64,000 bases of DNA from Lentzea sp. NEAU-D7 (lineage in GTDB: Bacteria; Actinomycetota; Actinomycetes; Mycobacteriales; Pseudonocardiaceae). How positions within the stretch are numbered: the first letter of the stretch is position 1; every line of letters starts with the position of its first letter. The notes below the pieces were generated by a model, which was not told where the DNA came from, made no database searches, and worked only from the letters and a program-made list of their open reading frames with translations. Below, in pieces: positions 52,601 through 60,107 of the stretch. Location: positions 124,001-188,000 of the forward strand of contig NZ_JAPJDL010000015.1 in the NCBI RefSeq assembly GCF_026242055.1. Reading direction: 5' to 3'. A program made the translations under genes and the position numbers.

Positions 52601-53663
52601 GGGCCGTCTCCAGGGCGGCGACGGCGGAGGAACGCTTCTCCGCCACCAGGTTCTCGCGCGTCTTGAGGTCCTGCAGGTCGCGGAACGCCGGGAGCTCCTT
52701 CAGCGCCGCGATGGTCTCCTCGGCCTGCTGCTCGCCGGTCTCCATGTCGGCCAGCGCCTGCTCGGCCGCCGCGCGCTCCATCCGCGTGAGGTCGAGCTCC
52801 TGCGTGAGCTTCGACTGCTCGCGCTTCAGCTTCGCCACCGACTTCTCGGCGGCCTCCAGCCGTTCGGCCGCGGACCGCAGCCCGCCGAACGCGTAGTCGC
52901 TGTAGGTCTTGAGGAACGTGCCGAGCGCACTGTCCGCCGAGGACAGTCGCACGATGTTCTCGCGGATCGACTCCAGGTCGTCGAACGACGTCGCGAGCTG
53001 CTCGACCATCGCCTGGTCCAGCGGTGGCAGGGCGTCGCTCAGGATCTGTTCGAGCTGGCCCTCCAGCACCTTCAGGCCGACGTCGGGGTTGCGCAGCGTC
53101 CGCTGCAGGTGCAGCAGGTCGCCGTAGCGCGCGGCCGGCACGCCGTAGACGGTCTCGGCGATCTTCGCGCGGAACGCCGGCTCCTCGAACATGCAGTCCG
53201 CGCCGATGAGGTCCCGCAGCTGCGCCGGGCCGTGCGGAACGCGTTCCGGGCCCGCGAGCTGCAGCTCCGTGCCGACGCGCAGCGGCGTGACGAAGCGCCA
53301 CGAGTCCGTGATCGCCTGCGAGGTCTTGGACGCCTTCACACCCAGGCCGCACGTCAGGTACTCGTTGCCCGAGTGGTCAGCCGCCTCGCGGACCAGCTCG
53401 ACCCAGGTGTAGCCGATGCGGTTCGGGCCGCCGTCGTAGTCGTCCAGCATGAGGCGCCGCAGGCTGACCGTGTCGAAGCCCTTGGAACCGACCTGGCGCA
53501 GGTCGCCGTCCAGGCACAGCGGGAGCAGCAGCTCCAGCGTGCGGGACTTGCCGGAACCGTTGGTGCCCTGGAAGATCGCGCGGCCACCGGAGAAGTCGAA
53601 CGTCTGCTCGGTGTACTGCCAGATGTTGACCACGCCGCCGCGGTGCAGCCGCCATCTGCTCAT
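49635..53663 (-). CDS. jetC: Wadjet type II SMC-like ATPase JetC (TIGR02680)
   Basis: A 1342-residue SMC-like protein. Walker A is GTNGSGKS (33-40) after 'GGVVNIWQYTEQTFDF'; the ABC signature LSSGE is at about 1228-1232 and Walker B 'LRLVLLDEAFERLDD' at about 1260-1274. Between lie two long coiled-coil arms around a hinge near the middle ('YRLVDFVPALTDDERAGLEA'). Length and ends fit TIGR02680. In Wadjet it extrudes DNA loops and recognises small circular plasmids with JetA and JetB. ATG 53663 overlaps the jetB stop (ATGA), with GGAG upstream. Confidence 0.92.
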   Translation of the reverse strand: MSRWRLHRGGVVNIWQYTEQTFDFSGGRAIFQGTNGSGKSRTLELLLPLCLDGDLRQVGSKGFDTVSLRRLMLDDYDGGPNRIGYTWVELVREAADHSGNEYLTCGLGVKASKTSQAITDSWRFVTPLRVGTELQLAGPERVPHGPAQLRDLIGADCMFEEPAFRAKIAETVYGVPAARYGDLLHLQRTLRNPDVGLKVLEGQLEQILSDALPPLDQAMVEQLATSFDDLESIRENIVRLSSADSALGTFLKTYSDYAFGGLRSAAERLEAAEKSVAKLKREQSKLTQELDLTRMERAAAEQALADMETGEQQAEETIAALKELPAFRDLQDLKTRENLVAEKRSSAVAALETAHRQRAQEEAAVDNVLRLLRRLAEDLQAADALSEPLRENLRLAGMDPDLAPDVPQVPAAEATATTASVRAKPDPEAGPLPIERRVPPAAATEDVLAALTSVIDQTSGIASLARQRGALALALHEQALALDAQQREVESLRQKARDAQLGATESTSLRNQEVQELAEVVQAWLEQVEVWTSSGPLLDERPAEALQLPQTADPAVARTLSTTARDWAAPLVQAARDAAHAFTQQRAELRARLDTLDEELVGLRSGDERMPVPGQYTSADRDPAAGAPFYRLVDFVPALTDDERAGLEAALQASGLLDAWVTTADADLSDVLAVPRPAVDGRSLADYLVPAVEGSPVPESFVADLLTAVSLDDMTTTGDWRTGVLTGRWTKPEAEFIGAGAREAARGRRIAALEEELADLRARLGTAEDELARAHEHVATWEAHLAAFPGDGELIAKHSRVQAAEESAARAQQRTFELRDALENANSRLEAARAELTRQAGDADLSSDTEALRQAQAAASEAQRTADLLGDAVKRRCQGTISDLTDASHRYHEAVADRQTAEADADARCVDHAAQAGTLAELTDAVGGEAKEISEQLTQLEKSRKKMRADLKGVREGITTAREQAAKLEALLENNSAQVADASEALERAAGNFRATVRAPGLLAAAFPEAPEEALVRQAIAETPDRRGGTEATVIAKLQALQTSLAGSHDIAAEQHAGLLTVTVTGEEGAKPVAVAARQVTAKLAEQRGFLDERYQGIFADYLIRDLAEWLRGQITVAEALTKRMNEVLGQARSSQGVHVKLAWKSSGALDDSTRQALALVRLPFGERTPEQDATLRRVFTERIENERDAHSGGYAEILSRALDYRTWHQFTVTVADTGPDGNPRERRLRQLSSGETRLISYVTLFAAAASFYDAVSDEFDPLRLVLLDEAFERLDDPTIARMLGLLVDLDMDWVITWPSGWGVSDKIPRMHIFDVLRPKNGRGVACTQTTWDGAGLDRVDP

Positions 53664-54856
53664 GAAACGTTCTCCTCGTCGAACAGGGACCAGCTCGGTA
53701 CTTCGGGCACCACGACGGGTTCCGGTTGTTGTTCTCGTTCCGGGTCGCCGTCGGGGGACGGCAGCCAGCGGTGCGCGGCCGCGCTGATCGACCACGAGCC
53801 GTCGTCGGTCCGCACCGCCAGTCCCATGCGGCGCAGCAGTTCCGTCACCTCGGCGACCAGCCGGTCGAGGTCGTCGGTGAACTGCTTCGACCACGCCGCG
53901 GGGTAGTCCTCGACCAGACCGGCGCAGACCTCGCGGAGGCGTTCGGCGGTGACGACGTGCCGTGCGGGCGCGTCCTCCGCGTCGCTGTCGAGCAGCTCGG
54001 GCAGGGCCAGCAGCGTGATCCGCGCGACGGTCGAGACGCCGGGGAACGACAGGTCGGTCAGGAAGTCCTCGGGGTCGGCGGCGAGCACGCCCTCGACCCG
54101 GCACTCGGTGTGCAGGCCGAAAGCCTGCTCCAGCAACGCGGTCTCCTTGCGCTGGTTGCGCCGCAGCCACTCCGCCTGCTCGGCGGGCAGGTCCGCGTAG
54201 AGCACCAGCGGCGTCTCGACCAGCCTGCGCCGCACCGCGTGCTCGACGCCGCGCGGACCGGGGCGCGCCGCCAGTTCGACTAGGTGGGCCGGGCTCTGGG
54301 CCTCGCCCACCGGGCCCGTCACGAGCTGGCCCAGCAGGTCGGTGTCGATCGTGATCAACGCCTCCTGGGGCAGCGCGTCCTGGGCGACCGACCCCTCGGT
54401 CTCGTGCAGCACGCCGAGGGAGACGAGGTGGCGCAGGGCCGCGGTGAGCGCGCGCCGTTCCGTGACGTCGTCCGGTGCGTCGATGCCCGCTTCGGCCGCG
54501 GCGGACCGGATGTCGGCGACCAGGCGGGACAGCAACGTCTGCCGGCCGATGCCGGTGAGCACGGCCAGCGTCAGCGCCAGGTAGGCGTAACCGCGCGGGG
54601 ACATGCTGAGCACGCCGCGCGTGTCGTCGTGGCCGGGGCCGGACTTGTACAGGCGCGCGAACCGGCGTTCCACGACGAGCCGGTAGCCGAGCAGCCCCGC
54701 GAACAGGTCCTGGAGGGTCGCGCGGTGCCGGTAGACGAGGCTGAGCAGTTCGCCGTCCGGGCCGTCCGTGCGCAGCAAGGGCCTGCGCAGCAACGTCCGC
54801 GCGCACCGCACCACGTTGGCGGCGTCGATGTCGGAGAGGTTGTCCAAGTGGTTCAT
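53660..54856 (-). CDS. jetB: Wadjet type II component JetB (DUF2398 / TIGR02678)
   Basis: A 398-residue protein matching TIGR02678: 'VVRCARTLLRRPLL', 'LLGYRLVVERRFARLYKSGP', 'SPRGYAYLALTLAVL', 'VRRRLVETPLVLYADLP' and a C-terminal 'WSISAAAHRWLP'. It is the KITE-like subunit that binds the SMC heads and kleisin. It sits between jetA and jetC with ATGA overlaps on both sides, which indicates stoichiometric translation of the complex. Confidence 0.88.
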   Translation of the reverse strand: MNHLDNLSDIDAANVVRCARTLLRRPLLRTDGPDGELLSLVYRHRATLQDLFAGLLGYRLVVERRFARLYKSGPGHDDTRGVLSMSPRGYAYLALTLAVLTGIGRQTLLSRLVADIRSAAAEAGIDAPDDVTERRALTAALRHLVSLGVLHETEGSVAQDALPQEALITIDTDLLGQLVTGPVGEAQSPAHLVELAARPGPRGVEHAVRRRLVETPLVLYADLPAEQAEWLRRNQRKETALLEQAFGLHTECRVEGVLAADPEDFLTDLSFPGVSTVARITLLALPELLDSDAEDAPARHVVTAERLREVCAGLVEDYPAAWSKQFTDDLDRLVAEVTELLRRMGLAVRTDDGSWSISAAAHRWLPSPDGDPEREQQPEPVVVPEVPSWSLFDEENVS

Positions 54857-56325
54857 CGCTTGAGTGCCACCGTCGCGTCGTGCAGCGTGAGCGTCCCGGC
54901 GGCCGACCGGATCTTGGTCGTCGTGCCGCGGGCGATCTCCAGTTCGAGGCCGCGCACGGGGTCGCTGGCCGAGCCGCTGTCGTTCGGGGAGTCGCGCTGG
55001 GCCATCGCGAGCGTCAGCAGCTCGCAGAAGACCTCCAGCGCGCCGTGCGTGAGCGTGGTGTTCTCCAGGTTCCCGGCGGCCTTGGTGAGCTCCGCGACGT
55101 GCCTCGCGCGGATCTCGTCCGCCTCACGCGCCTCCGCCAGCAGCGACTGCTCGGTCATGGGGTCGTCGAGGATCCGCGACGGCCTGCCGCGCCCGCCCCG
55201 GTCGCCTCGGGTCCGGACGCTCACGGTGACGTCGCAGACGGGGCCGTCGCGCCACGGCGTCCGCTCGTTGTCCGAGTCGTGCTCGGGCGCGGGGGAGAGG
55301 TGGCGGGCGCTGTGGAGACCGAACGCGGAGGCGTAGATCTCGTGGGCCTCCTCCCTGGTCGCGTTGTCGAACCAGCTCGCGAGCTTGAGCAGTTCGGCGC
55401 GGCGCCCCGGGAGGAGCCCGCCGCCGGACGTCGCGCGCTTCACGCTGGCCAGCAGGCTGCCGATGGCACGCGCCGTGGCCTCGCGCAGGGCCGTGACCTG
55501 GCTCGGGCGGCCCGGGCGGTCGACGAACCAGTCCGTCAGCTCCTGCCAGTCCTCCGCCGTGCGGCCGCGGGCGCGTTCGACGTTGAGGCCGAGGTCGGTG
55601 CCGAGCAGCCGCAGGAGCTCGGTGCGGGCCTTCGTGAGGCCGGCCAGCGCCTCCGCGATCGGGGGCGTGTACTTCAGGACGTCCTCGACGACCCGCTGGA
55701 TGTACTCGACCAGCAGGTTGCGGAAGCCCGCGATCTCGTCGGGCGCCAGGTGGTTGCGCGTGACGACCTGGCCGAGGTAGGCGTAGAAGTCGCGGACCGT
55801 CGCGGCGAGCTCGGCGTGCTGCAGGAACAGCGTCGTGACGCGTTCGGCCAGCAGCTCCCTGGTCCTGTCGCCCTCGTTGAGCAGGGCGACGGACAGCGAT
55901 CCGCCCAGCTCGTTGAGGCCGCGTTCGATCGCGGGCAGCAGCTCGCGGGAGACCTCGCGGGCGCCCTCGGGGACCCGCAGCAGCTCGTCGACGTCGCGCT
56001 GGACGCGGACGGCCAGCTTGGAGACCTGGTAGCGCACGCTGCCGTGCTGGAACTCGGCGATGCTGGCCGCGACGACCTCACGCCGGCCCTGGACCAGGTT
56101 GCCCCACTCGACGAGCTGCTTGAGGCGGTTGATGACGTTCTCGATGCGGCTCTCGCCCTGCTCGACGCGGCCCTCGCGCTCCAGCCCCGCCAGCGCCCCC
56201 GCGACCTCGCCCGCGCTCAGATCCGCCAGCAGCGTGGAGGTGAAGAGCCGCATGATCGCCAGGTACGTGCGCTGATGATCGCGCGCGTCCAGATAGGCGT
56301 ACAGCTTCAGCCGCTTGTGCTCCAC
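54853..56325 (-). CDS. jetA: Wadjet type II component JetA (DUF2397 / TIGR02677), kleisin-like subunit
   Basis: A 490-residue mostly helical protein matching TIGR02677: 'AYLDARDHQRTYLAIMRLF', 'VINRLKQLVEWGNLVQGR', 'YQVSKLAVRVQRDVDELL' and 'LLKLASWFDNATREEAHEIY'. It is the kleisin-like bridge of the Wadjet SMC complex. It is the first gene of the jetABC operon. GTG 56325 has no ribosome site but a leaderless-type -10 (TAGGGT) 8 bp upstream. Confidence 0.88.
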   Translation of the reverse strand: MEHKRLKLYAYLDARDHQRTYLAIMRLFTSTLLADLSAGEVAGALAGLEREGRVEQGESRIENVINRLKQLVEWGNLVQGRREVVAASIAEFQHGSVRYQVSKLAVRVQRDVDELLRVPEGAREVSRELLPAIERGLNELGGSLSVALLNEGDRTRELLAERVTTLFLQHAELAATVRDFYAYLGQVVTRNHLAPDEIAGFRNLLVEYIQRVVEDVLKYTPPIAEALAGLTKARTELLRLLGTDLGLNVERARGRTAEDWQELTDWFVDRPGRPSQVTALREATARAIGSLLASVKRATSGGGLLPGRRAELLKLASWFDNATREEAHEIYASAFGLHSARHLSPAPEHDSDNERTPWRDGPVCDVTVSVRTRGDRGGRGRPSRILDDPMTEQSLLAEAREADEIRARHVAELTKAAGNLENTTLTHGALEVFCELLTLAMAQRDSPNDSGSASDPVRGLELEIARGTTTKIRSAAGTLTLHDATVALKR

Positions 56326-56339
56326 GACCGGCCACCCTA
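56323..56339 (-). promoter_or_regulatory. Leaderless promoter of the jetABC operon
   Basis: Read leftward, TAGGGT (56334-56339) lies 8 bp before the jetA GTG, and no Shine-Dalgarno is present. The hexamer extends to TAGGGTGG, the same octamer found in both P450 promoters. Confidence 0.5.
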
Positions 56340-56397
56340 ATGCGCGCGCTCGTCCGACGCGGCGCTACCGTGCCTTCGACGAGCTGGGGAGGATGCC

Positions 56398-57330
56398 GTG
56401 GGCGCGGGTCGCGCGTTGGGGTTGTTGCTGGGCGTGGCCGCGGACGCGGTGTTCGGCGATCCACGCCGATTTCACCCGGTAGCGGCATTCGGGTCGTCCG
56501 CCGCGGCCCTCGAGAAGCGGCTGTACGCCGACTCGCGGGCAGCCGGCGCCGTCTACTCCGCCGTGCTGGTCGGCGGCACCGCGGCCCTGGGCGTGGTGGT
56601 GGAACGGGCCTCCCGCAGGCACTGGCTGCTGCAGACGGCGACCACGGCGCTGGCGACCTGGACGGTGCTCGGCGGCAACTCGCTGGCCACCGAGGGCACC
56701 TCGATGGGCCGGGAGCTGGCCGACGGAGACCTCGACGCGGCCCGGACGCGGCTGCCGAGCCTGTGCGGCCGCGACGCGAGCCGGCTCGACACGACGGGCC
56801 TGGCGCGCGCGACCGTGGAGTCCGTGGCCGAGAACACCTCGGACGCCGTCGTGGCACCGCTGTTCTGGGGAGCGGTGGCCGGTGTGCCCGGCCTGCTGGG
56901 CTACCGCGCCGCCAACACACTGGACGCGATGGTCGGCCACAAGTCCCCCCGCCACCTGCGGTTCGGCTGGGCCTCGGCCCGCCTGGACGATCTGCTGAAC
57001 CTGGTGCCGTCACGCCTCGCGGCCCTGCTGACGGTCGGCGGCGCACCGGTCGTCGGCGGCTCGGCCTCGCAGGCGCTGGAGACCTGGCGCCGTGACGCGG
57101 CAGCGCACCCGTCGCCCAACGCGGGCCAGGTGGAGGCGGCCTTCGCGGGCGCCCTGGAGATCAGGCTGGGCGGCCGCACCGTCTACTCGCACGGCGTGGA
57201 GGAGCGCCCGGTGCTCGGCCACGGCCGCAACCCGGACTCAGGGCACGTGACGCGTGCCGTGGAGCTGTCCCGGGTCGTGGGCTTCGGCGCCGGCTTCGTC
57301 AGCGCCGTCATCGCCCTCTTCCGCAAGTAG
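56398..57330 (+). CDS. cobD: Adenosylcobinamide-phosphate synthase (CobD/CbiB)
   Basis: A 310-residue integral membrane enzyme of cobalamin synthesis that attaches the aminopropanol arm to adenosylcobyric acid. Conserved family segments are 'ADAVFGDPRRFHPVAAFGS', 'SVAENTSDAVVAPLFW', 'RAANTLDAMVGHKS', 'WASARLDDLLNLVPSRL' and 'HPSPNAGQVEAAFAGAL'. GTG 56398 follows GGGGAGG. The 3' end overlaps the convergent SURF1 gene by 93 bp. The partner decarboxylase-like cobC lies 2.8 kb downstream. Confidence 0.93.
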   Translation: MGAGRALGLLLGVAADAVFGDPRRFHPVAAFGSSAAALEKRLYADSRAAGAVYSAVLVGGTAALGVVVERASRRHWLLQTATTALATWTVLGGNSLATEGTSMGRELADGDLDAARTRLPSLCGRDASRLDTTGLARATVESVAENTSDAVVAPLFWGAVAGVPGLLGYRAANTLDAMVGHKSPRHLRFGWASARLDDLLNLVPSRLAALLTVGGAPVVGGSASQALETWRRDAAAHPSPNAGQVEAAFAGALEIRLGGRTVYSHGVEERPVLGHGRNPDSGHVTRAVELSRVVGFGAGFVSAVIALFRK

Positions 57331-58056
57331 CTCGGCGATCGACTTTTTCTTTTTCCTGCCCTCGTAGAGCACACCGCCCGGCCGCGCCTCGCGGATCGTG
57401 AAGTACAGCCACCCGCCGACCGCCATCACGCCGAACGCGATCCACTGCAGTGCGTAGGAGAAGAACGGCCCGGACTCGAGCCGGGGCAGCGGCAGCGTGT
57501 ACAGCGCGCCGGGCTGCTTCTCGACCAGCTGGTAGTAGCCGGGCTCGATGCCGGGGCCGACCGCGTTGTTGTTGATCGAGTAGATCTGCCTGCGGCCGTC
57601 CTGCTCGAACGCGGGCTGGTCGTTCGACTCGTTGGGCCTGGCGAGCGCGATGAGCGTGACCTCGCCGGTGGGAGGCGCCGCGAAGTCGGGCGGTTTGATG
57701 CCGTTGACCGGCCGCACGAACCCGCGGTCGATCAGGACCTTGTGGCCCGTGGTGGTCTCGAACGGCGTGATGACCTCGAACGCCGCCTCGCCCTGGACCG
57801 TGCGCAGCCGCGCCAGCGCTTCCAGCTCCGGCAGGTAGCGGCCCTTGATCTCGACCTTCTGCCACTCGTCGTGCTGCGCGCCGAACGGGGCGGGGTCGCT
57901 CTTCAGCGACTTGGTGATGGCGGAGTTCTGCTCCTGGCGTTCGTCGTTGCGGCCGAACTGCCACGGCGACAGGAGGTAGATGCAGGCACCCGCGAACACC
58001 CAGACGGCCAGGGTCAGCGCCAGCCAGCCCGGCTTGAGGAGGAACTTGAACCGCAC
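57238..58056 (-). CDS. SURF1 family cytochrome oxidase assembly protein
   Basis: A 272-residue membrane protein with two terminal helices ('WLALTLAVWVFAGACIYLL' and 'WIAFGVMAVGGWLYFTI') and the extracytoplasmic SURF1 domain between them ('VEIKGRYLPELEAL', 'FEVITPFETTTGHKVLIDRG', 'YYQLVEKQPG'). It aids heme a insertion or assembly of the aa3 oxidase. The N-terminal part 'GWLALTL...CIYLLSPWQFGR' is typical of actinobacteria. The acidic/His tail is encoded in the region overlapping cobD. GTG 58056 has GAGGA upstream. Confidence 0.9.
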   Translation of the reverse strand: MRFKFLLKPGWLALTLAVWVFAGACIYLLSPWQFGRNDERQEQNSAITKSLKSDPAPFGAQHDEWQKVEIKGRYLPELEALARLRTVQGEAAFEVITPFETTTGHKVLIDRGFVRPVNGIKPPDFAAPPTGEVTLIALARPNESNDQPAFEQDGRRQIYSINNNAVGPGIEPGYYQLVEKQPGALYTLPLPRLESGPFFSYALQWIAFGVMAVGGWLYFTIREARPGGVLYEGRKKKKSIAELLAEEGDDGADEAGAEAHDPGQLHGTRHVP

Positions 58057-58060
58057 GTCC

Positions 58061-58618
58061 TCACGGTAGTTGCGTGAGCTGGACCTCGTGGAACTGGGTC
58101 ACGAACCCCTCGCCCTCCGGGCTCGCCGCCATGATCCCCGCCCTGACCTCCGCGCCGGGCGGGAAGTACGCCTTGCGCAGCAGGTTCACCGGTTCCCGCC
58201 CGTCGGTCCCGTACCGCACCCAGACCGCGTCACCCCTGCGTTCGGCACTGACGGTGAACCGCTCGAACGGCTCTGCGAGCGCCAGGTTCCAGTCCGAGAA
58301 ACCCCGCGTCACGACCGTGCTGGCCTGCAGCTTCCCGTCGAACACCTCGACCCCGGCCTTGATCCAGTTCTCGCCGTCGGCCAGCAGCCCGACACCTGCG
58401 TGGTCGTACTGCGCCGCGTACTCGCCGCTGAAGGTCGCGGTGAGGGTGAAGTCGCCGGTGAGGCTCATGCCGTAGAGGTGGCCGTTGTCGCGGACCACGC
58501 CGTTGCCGGTGAGGCGCCAGAAGTCGCTGCCCGGGTCGGCGTGCACGGTCAGCGGGGTGGCCGACCACTTCCGCGGCTCGTTGAGCCAAGTCCAGCCGGT
58601 GAGGTCCATGAACGTCAT
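58061..58618 (-). CDS. DUF1349 domain protein (concanavalin-like fold)
   Basis: A 185-residue soluble protein matching the DUF1349 family: 'WTWLNEPRKWSATP', 'DFWRLTGNG', 'YDHAGVGLLADGENWIKAGVE', 'STVVTRGFSDWN' and 'WVRYGTDGREPVNLLRKAYF'. Homologues have a jelly-roll fold and unknown role. ATG 58618 overlaps the stop of the kinase gene (ATGA); ATG 58609 is an alternative. Confidence 0.85.
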   Translation of the reverse strand: MTFMDLTGWTWLNEPRKWSATPLTVHADPGSDFWRLTGNGVVRDNGHLYGMSLTGDFTLTATFSGEYAAQYDHAGVGLLADGENWIKAGVEVFDGKLQASTVVTRGFSDWNLALAEPFERFTVSAERRGDAVWVRYGTDGREPVNLLRKAYFPPGAEVRAGIMAASPEGEGFVTQFHEVQLTQLP

Positions 58619-59346
58619 CCTCGCAAAGCGGCTCGTGCCGCGGCCACCGCCTGCGACCGGTATCCGCCGCCGAACAGCACGGCGTGCACGAGCAGCGGGA
58701 ACAGCTGGTGCAACGGCACGCGTGCCTGCCAGCCGTCGGCCAGCGGCGCGACCTCCTGGTAGGCGCCGAGCACGTGGTCGAGGAACGGGCAGCCGAAGAG
58801 CTGGAGCATCGCGAGATCGCTCTCCCGATGGCCACCGTGAGCCGCGGGGTCGATGAGCCACGCCTGGCCGTCGGCGCCCCACAGCACGTTGCCGCTCCAC
58901 AGGTCGCCGTGCAGCCGTGCGGGAGGTTCCGGCGGACCGGCGAGCTCGCCGATCCGCGAGCACACCTCGCCGACGTCGACGCCCGCCTGTCGCGCATACG
59001 GATCGATCCGCTGTGACGCGAACCACTCCGGCCACTCCGGGGCGGGTTCGTTGATCATCTCGGCCAGGCCGATCGTCGCCTCGCTCGGGCCGCCGGGAGG
59101 CGGGGAGCCGAACGCCGGGGCTCCCGCGAGGTGCAGGGCGGCCAGACGGCGCCCGAAGGTCACGGCCGCCTGAAGATCCGGCTCACCGGTGGGGATCTCG
59201 TCGATCACCAGCGTGCCCGCGGAAGCGCTGTGCACCGCGGGGACCGGCGGGCCGCCGTCGACGCGCAGCCACCGCAGGCCGGCCGCCTCGGCGGCGGTGG
59301 CCCGGGGTGACTGGTGCTTGGTCCTCAGAGCCGCTCGCGGACCCAC
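58615..59346 (-). CDS. Fructosamine kinase / aminoglycoside-phosphotransferase-like protein
   Basis: A 243-residue kinase-fold protein with 'PARLHGDLWSGNVLWGADG' (catalytic loop HGDLWxGN) and 'AWLIDPAAHGGHRESDLAML' (metal-binding DPA), as in fructosamine kinases, which phosphorylate ketosamine adducts on proteins. The start is uncertain: GTG 59346 overlaps the ptpA 3' end by 22 bp and gives a normal length; no better codon exists before 'RTKHQSP'. It sits between ptpA and a DUF1349 gene in a tight operon. Confidence 0.85.
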   Translation of the reverse strand: MGPRAALRTKHQSPRATAAEAAGLRWLRVDGGPPVPAVHSASAGTLVIDEIPTGEPDLQAAVTFGRRLAALHLAGAPAFGSPPPGGPSEATIGLAEMINEPAPEWPEWFASQRIDPYARQAGVDVGEVCSRIGELAGPPEPPARLHGDLWSGNVLWGADGQAWLIDPAAHGGHRESDLAMLQLFGCPFLDHVLGAYQEVAPLADGWQARVPLHQLFPLLVHAVLFGGGYRSQAVAAARAALRG

Positions 59347-59777
59347 GAGACCAGCCCCGGCATCGCCGCCTCGACCATCACCAGCACCTCGGTGAACCCG
59401 GCGTCGTCGCCGTAGTACGGATCGGGCACGTCCACGCCGTCGGCGTCCGGGTCGAACGAACGGAGCAGCCGCACGCGATCGGGATCGACCATCCGGCGCA
59501 ACGCGCGGGCGTGACCGGAGTCGAGCGCGACCAGCAGATCCGCGTCCAGGTGTTCGGCACCGACCTGCGCGGCCACGTGGTCGACGGGATATCCGTTGTC
59601 CGCCAACGTCTTCAACGAGCGCGGGTCGGCCGGGTCGCCGACGTGCCACCCGCCGGTGCCCGCACTGGACACCCGGACCTCCGAGGACAATCCTTCCCGG
59701 GACAGCCACTCGCGGAACACGAGCGCTGCCACGGGGGACCGGCAGATGTTGCCGGTGCAGACGAACGAGACGTGCAT
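59325..59777 (-). CDS. ptpA: Low-molecular-weight protein tyrosine phosphatase (PtpA type)
   Basis: A 150-residue phosphatase with the P-loop CTGNICR (7-13), catalytic Asp119 in 'VPDPYYGD', and segments close to mycobacterial PtpA ('VSSAGTGGWHVG', 'GYPVDHVAAQVG', 'DLLVALDSGHAR', 'LLRSFDPDADG'). It dephosphorylates tyrosine residues, cytosolic or secreted. The neighbourhood (cobD, SURF1, cobC, Nif3, zinc ribbon) is the same as around ptpA in M. tuberculosis. A leaderless-type -10, TAGGCT (59785-59790), lies 7 bp before ATG 59777. Confidence 0.92.
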   Translation of the reverse strand: MHVSFVCTGNICRSPVAALVFREWLSREGLSSEVRVSSAGTGGWHVGDPADPRSLKTLADNGYPVDHVAAQVGAEHLDADLLVALDSGHARALRRMVDPDRVRLLRSFDPDADGVDVPDPYYGDDAGFTEVLVMVEAAMPGLVSWVRERL

Positions 59778-59790
59778 GTCGCGCAGCCTA
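59777..59790 (-). promoter_or_regulatory. Leaderless promoter of ptpA
   Basis: Read leftward, TAGGCT (59785-59790) is separated by 7 bp from the ATG, and no ribosome site precedes the gene. Confidence 0.55.
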
Positions 59791-59861
59791 TGTGGTGCCG
59801 CCGCACGGTAACGCTCAACCGTTGTCGCAAGATGTACGGACAAACGACATGGAGGCCGCCC

Positions 59862-60068
59862 ATGCAGACAGGTACCGACGTGCCCCCGCAACGGGAGATC
59901 ATCGGGTGCACCGACGCCCTCGGGCGCCGTCGTGCGTTCGAGGTGTACCTCAACGAGAAGGGTCGCGTCTGCTTCCGCACCCCGCCCGGTGAGTCCGCGC
60001 AGCTCGACGCGTTCCAGCTGGACGAGCTGATCAGCCACCTCACCGAGCTCCGCCGCTACATGCAGTGA
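59862..60068 (+). CDS. Small hypothetical protein
   Basis: A 68-residue protein with 'QREIIGCTDALGRRRAFEVY' and a C-terminal amphipathic helix 'LDAFQLDELISHLTELRRYM'. I do not recognise it, but GGAGG at 59851-59855, seven bases before the ATG, and a sensible protein composition support it. It lies between divergent ptpA and the cobC-like gene. Confidence 0.65.
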   Translation: MQTGTDVPPQREIIGCTDALGRRRAFEVYLNEKGRVCFRTPPGESAQLDAFQLDELISHLTELRRYMQ

Positions 60069-60091
60069 CGCGCCGGTCTGAGCCGGTCGCC

Positions 60092-60107
60092 TAGAATTCC
60101 GGCGATG
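60092..60107 (+). promoter_or_regulatory. Leaderless promoter of cobC
   Basis: TAGAAT (60092-60097) lies 7 bp before ATG 60105 without a Shine-Dalgarno. Confidence 0.6.

Noticed and set aside
49305-53906. A 1533-codon open frame opposite jetC
   Set aside because: It is a GC-bias shadow: composition is dominated by Arg, Gln, Val, Leu and His, with no domain, and the opposite strand encodes a complete SMC protein with all ATPase motifs.
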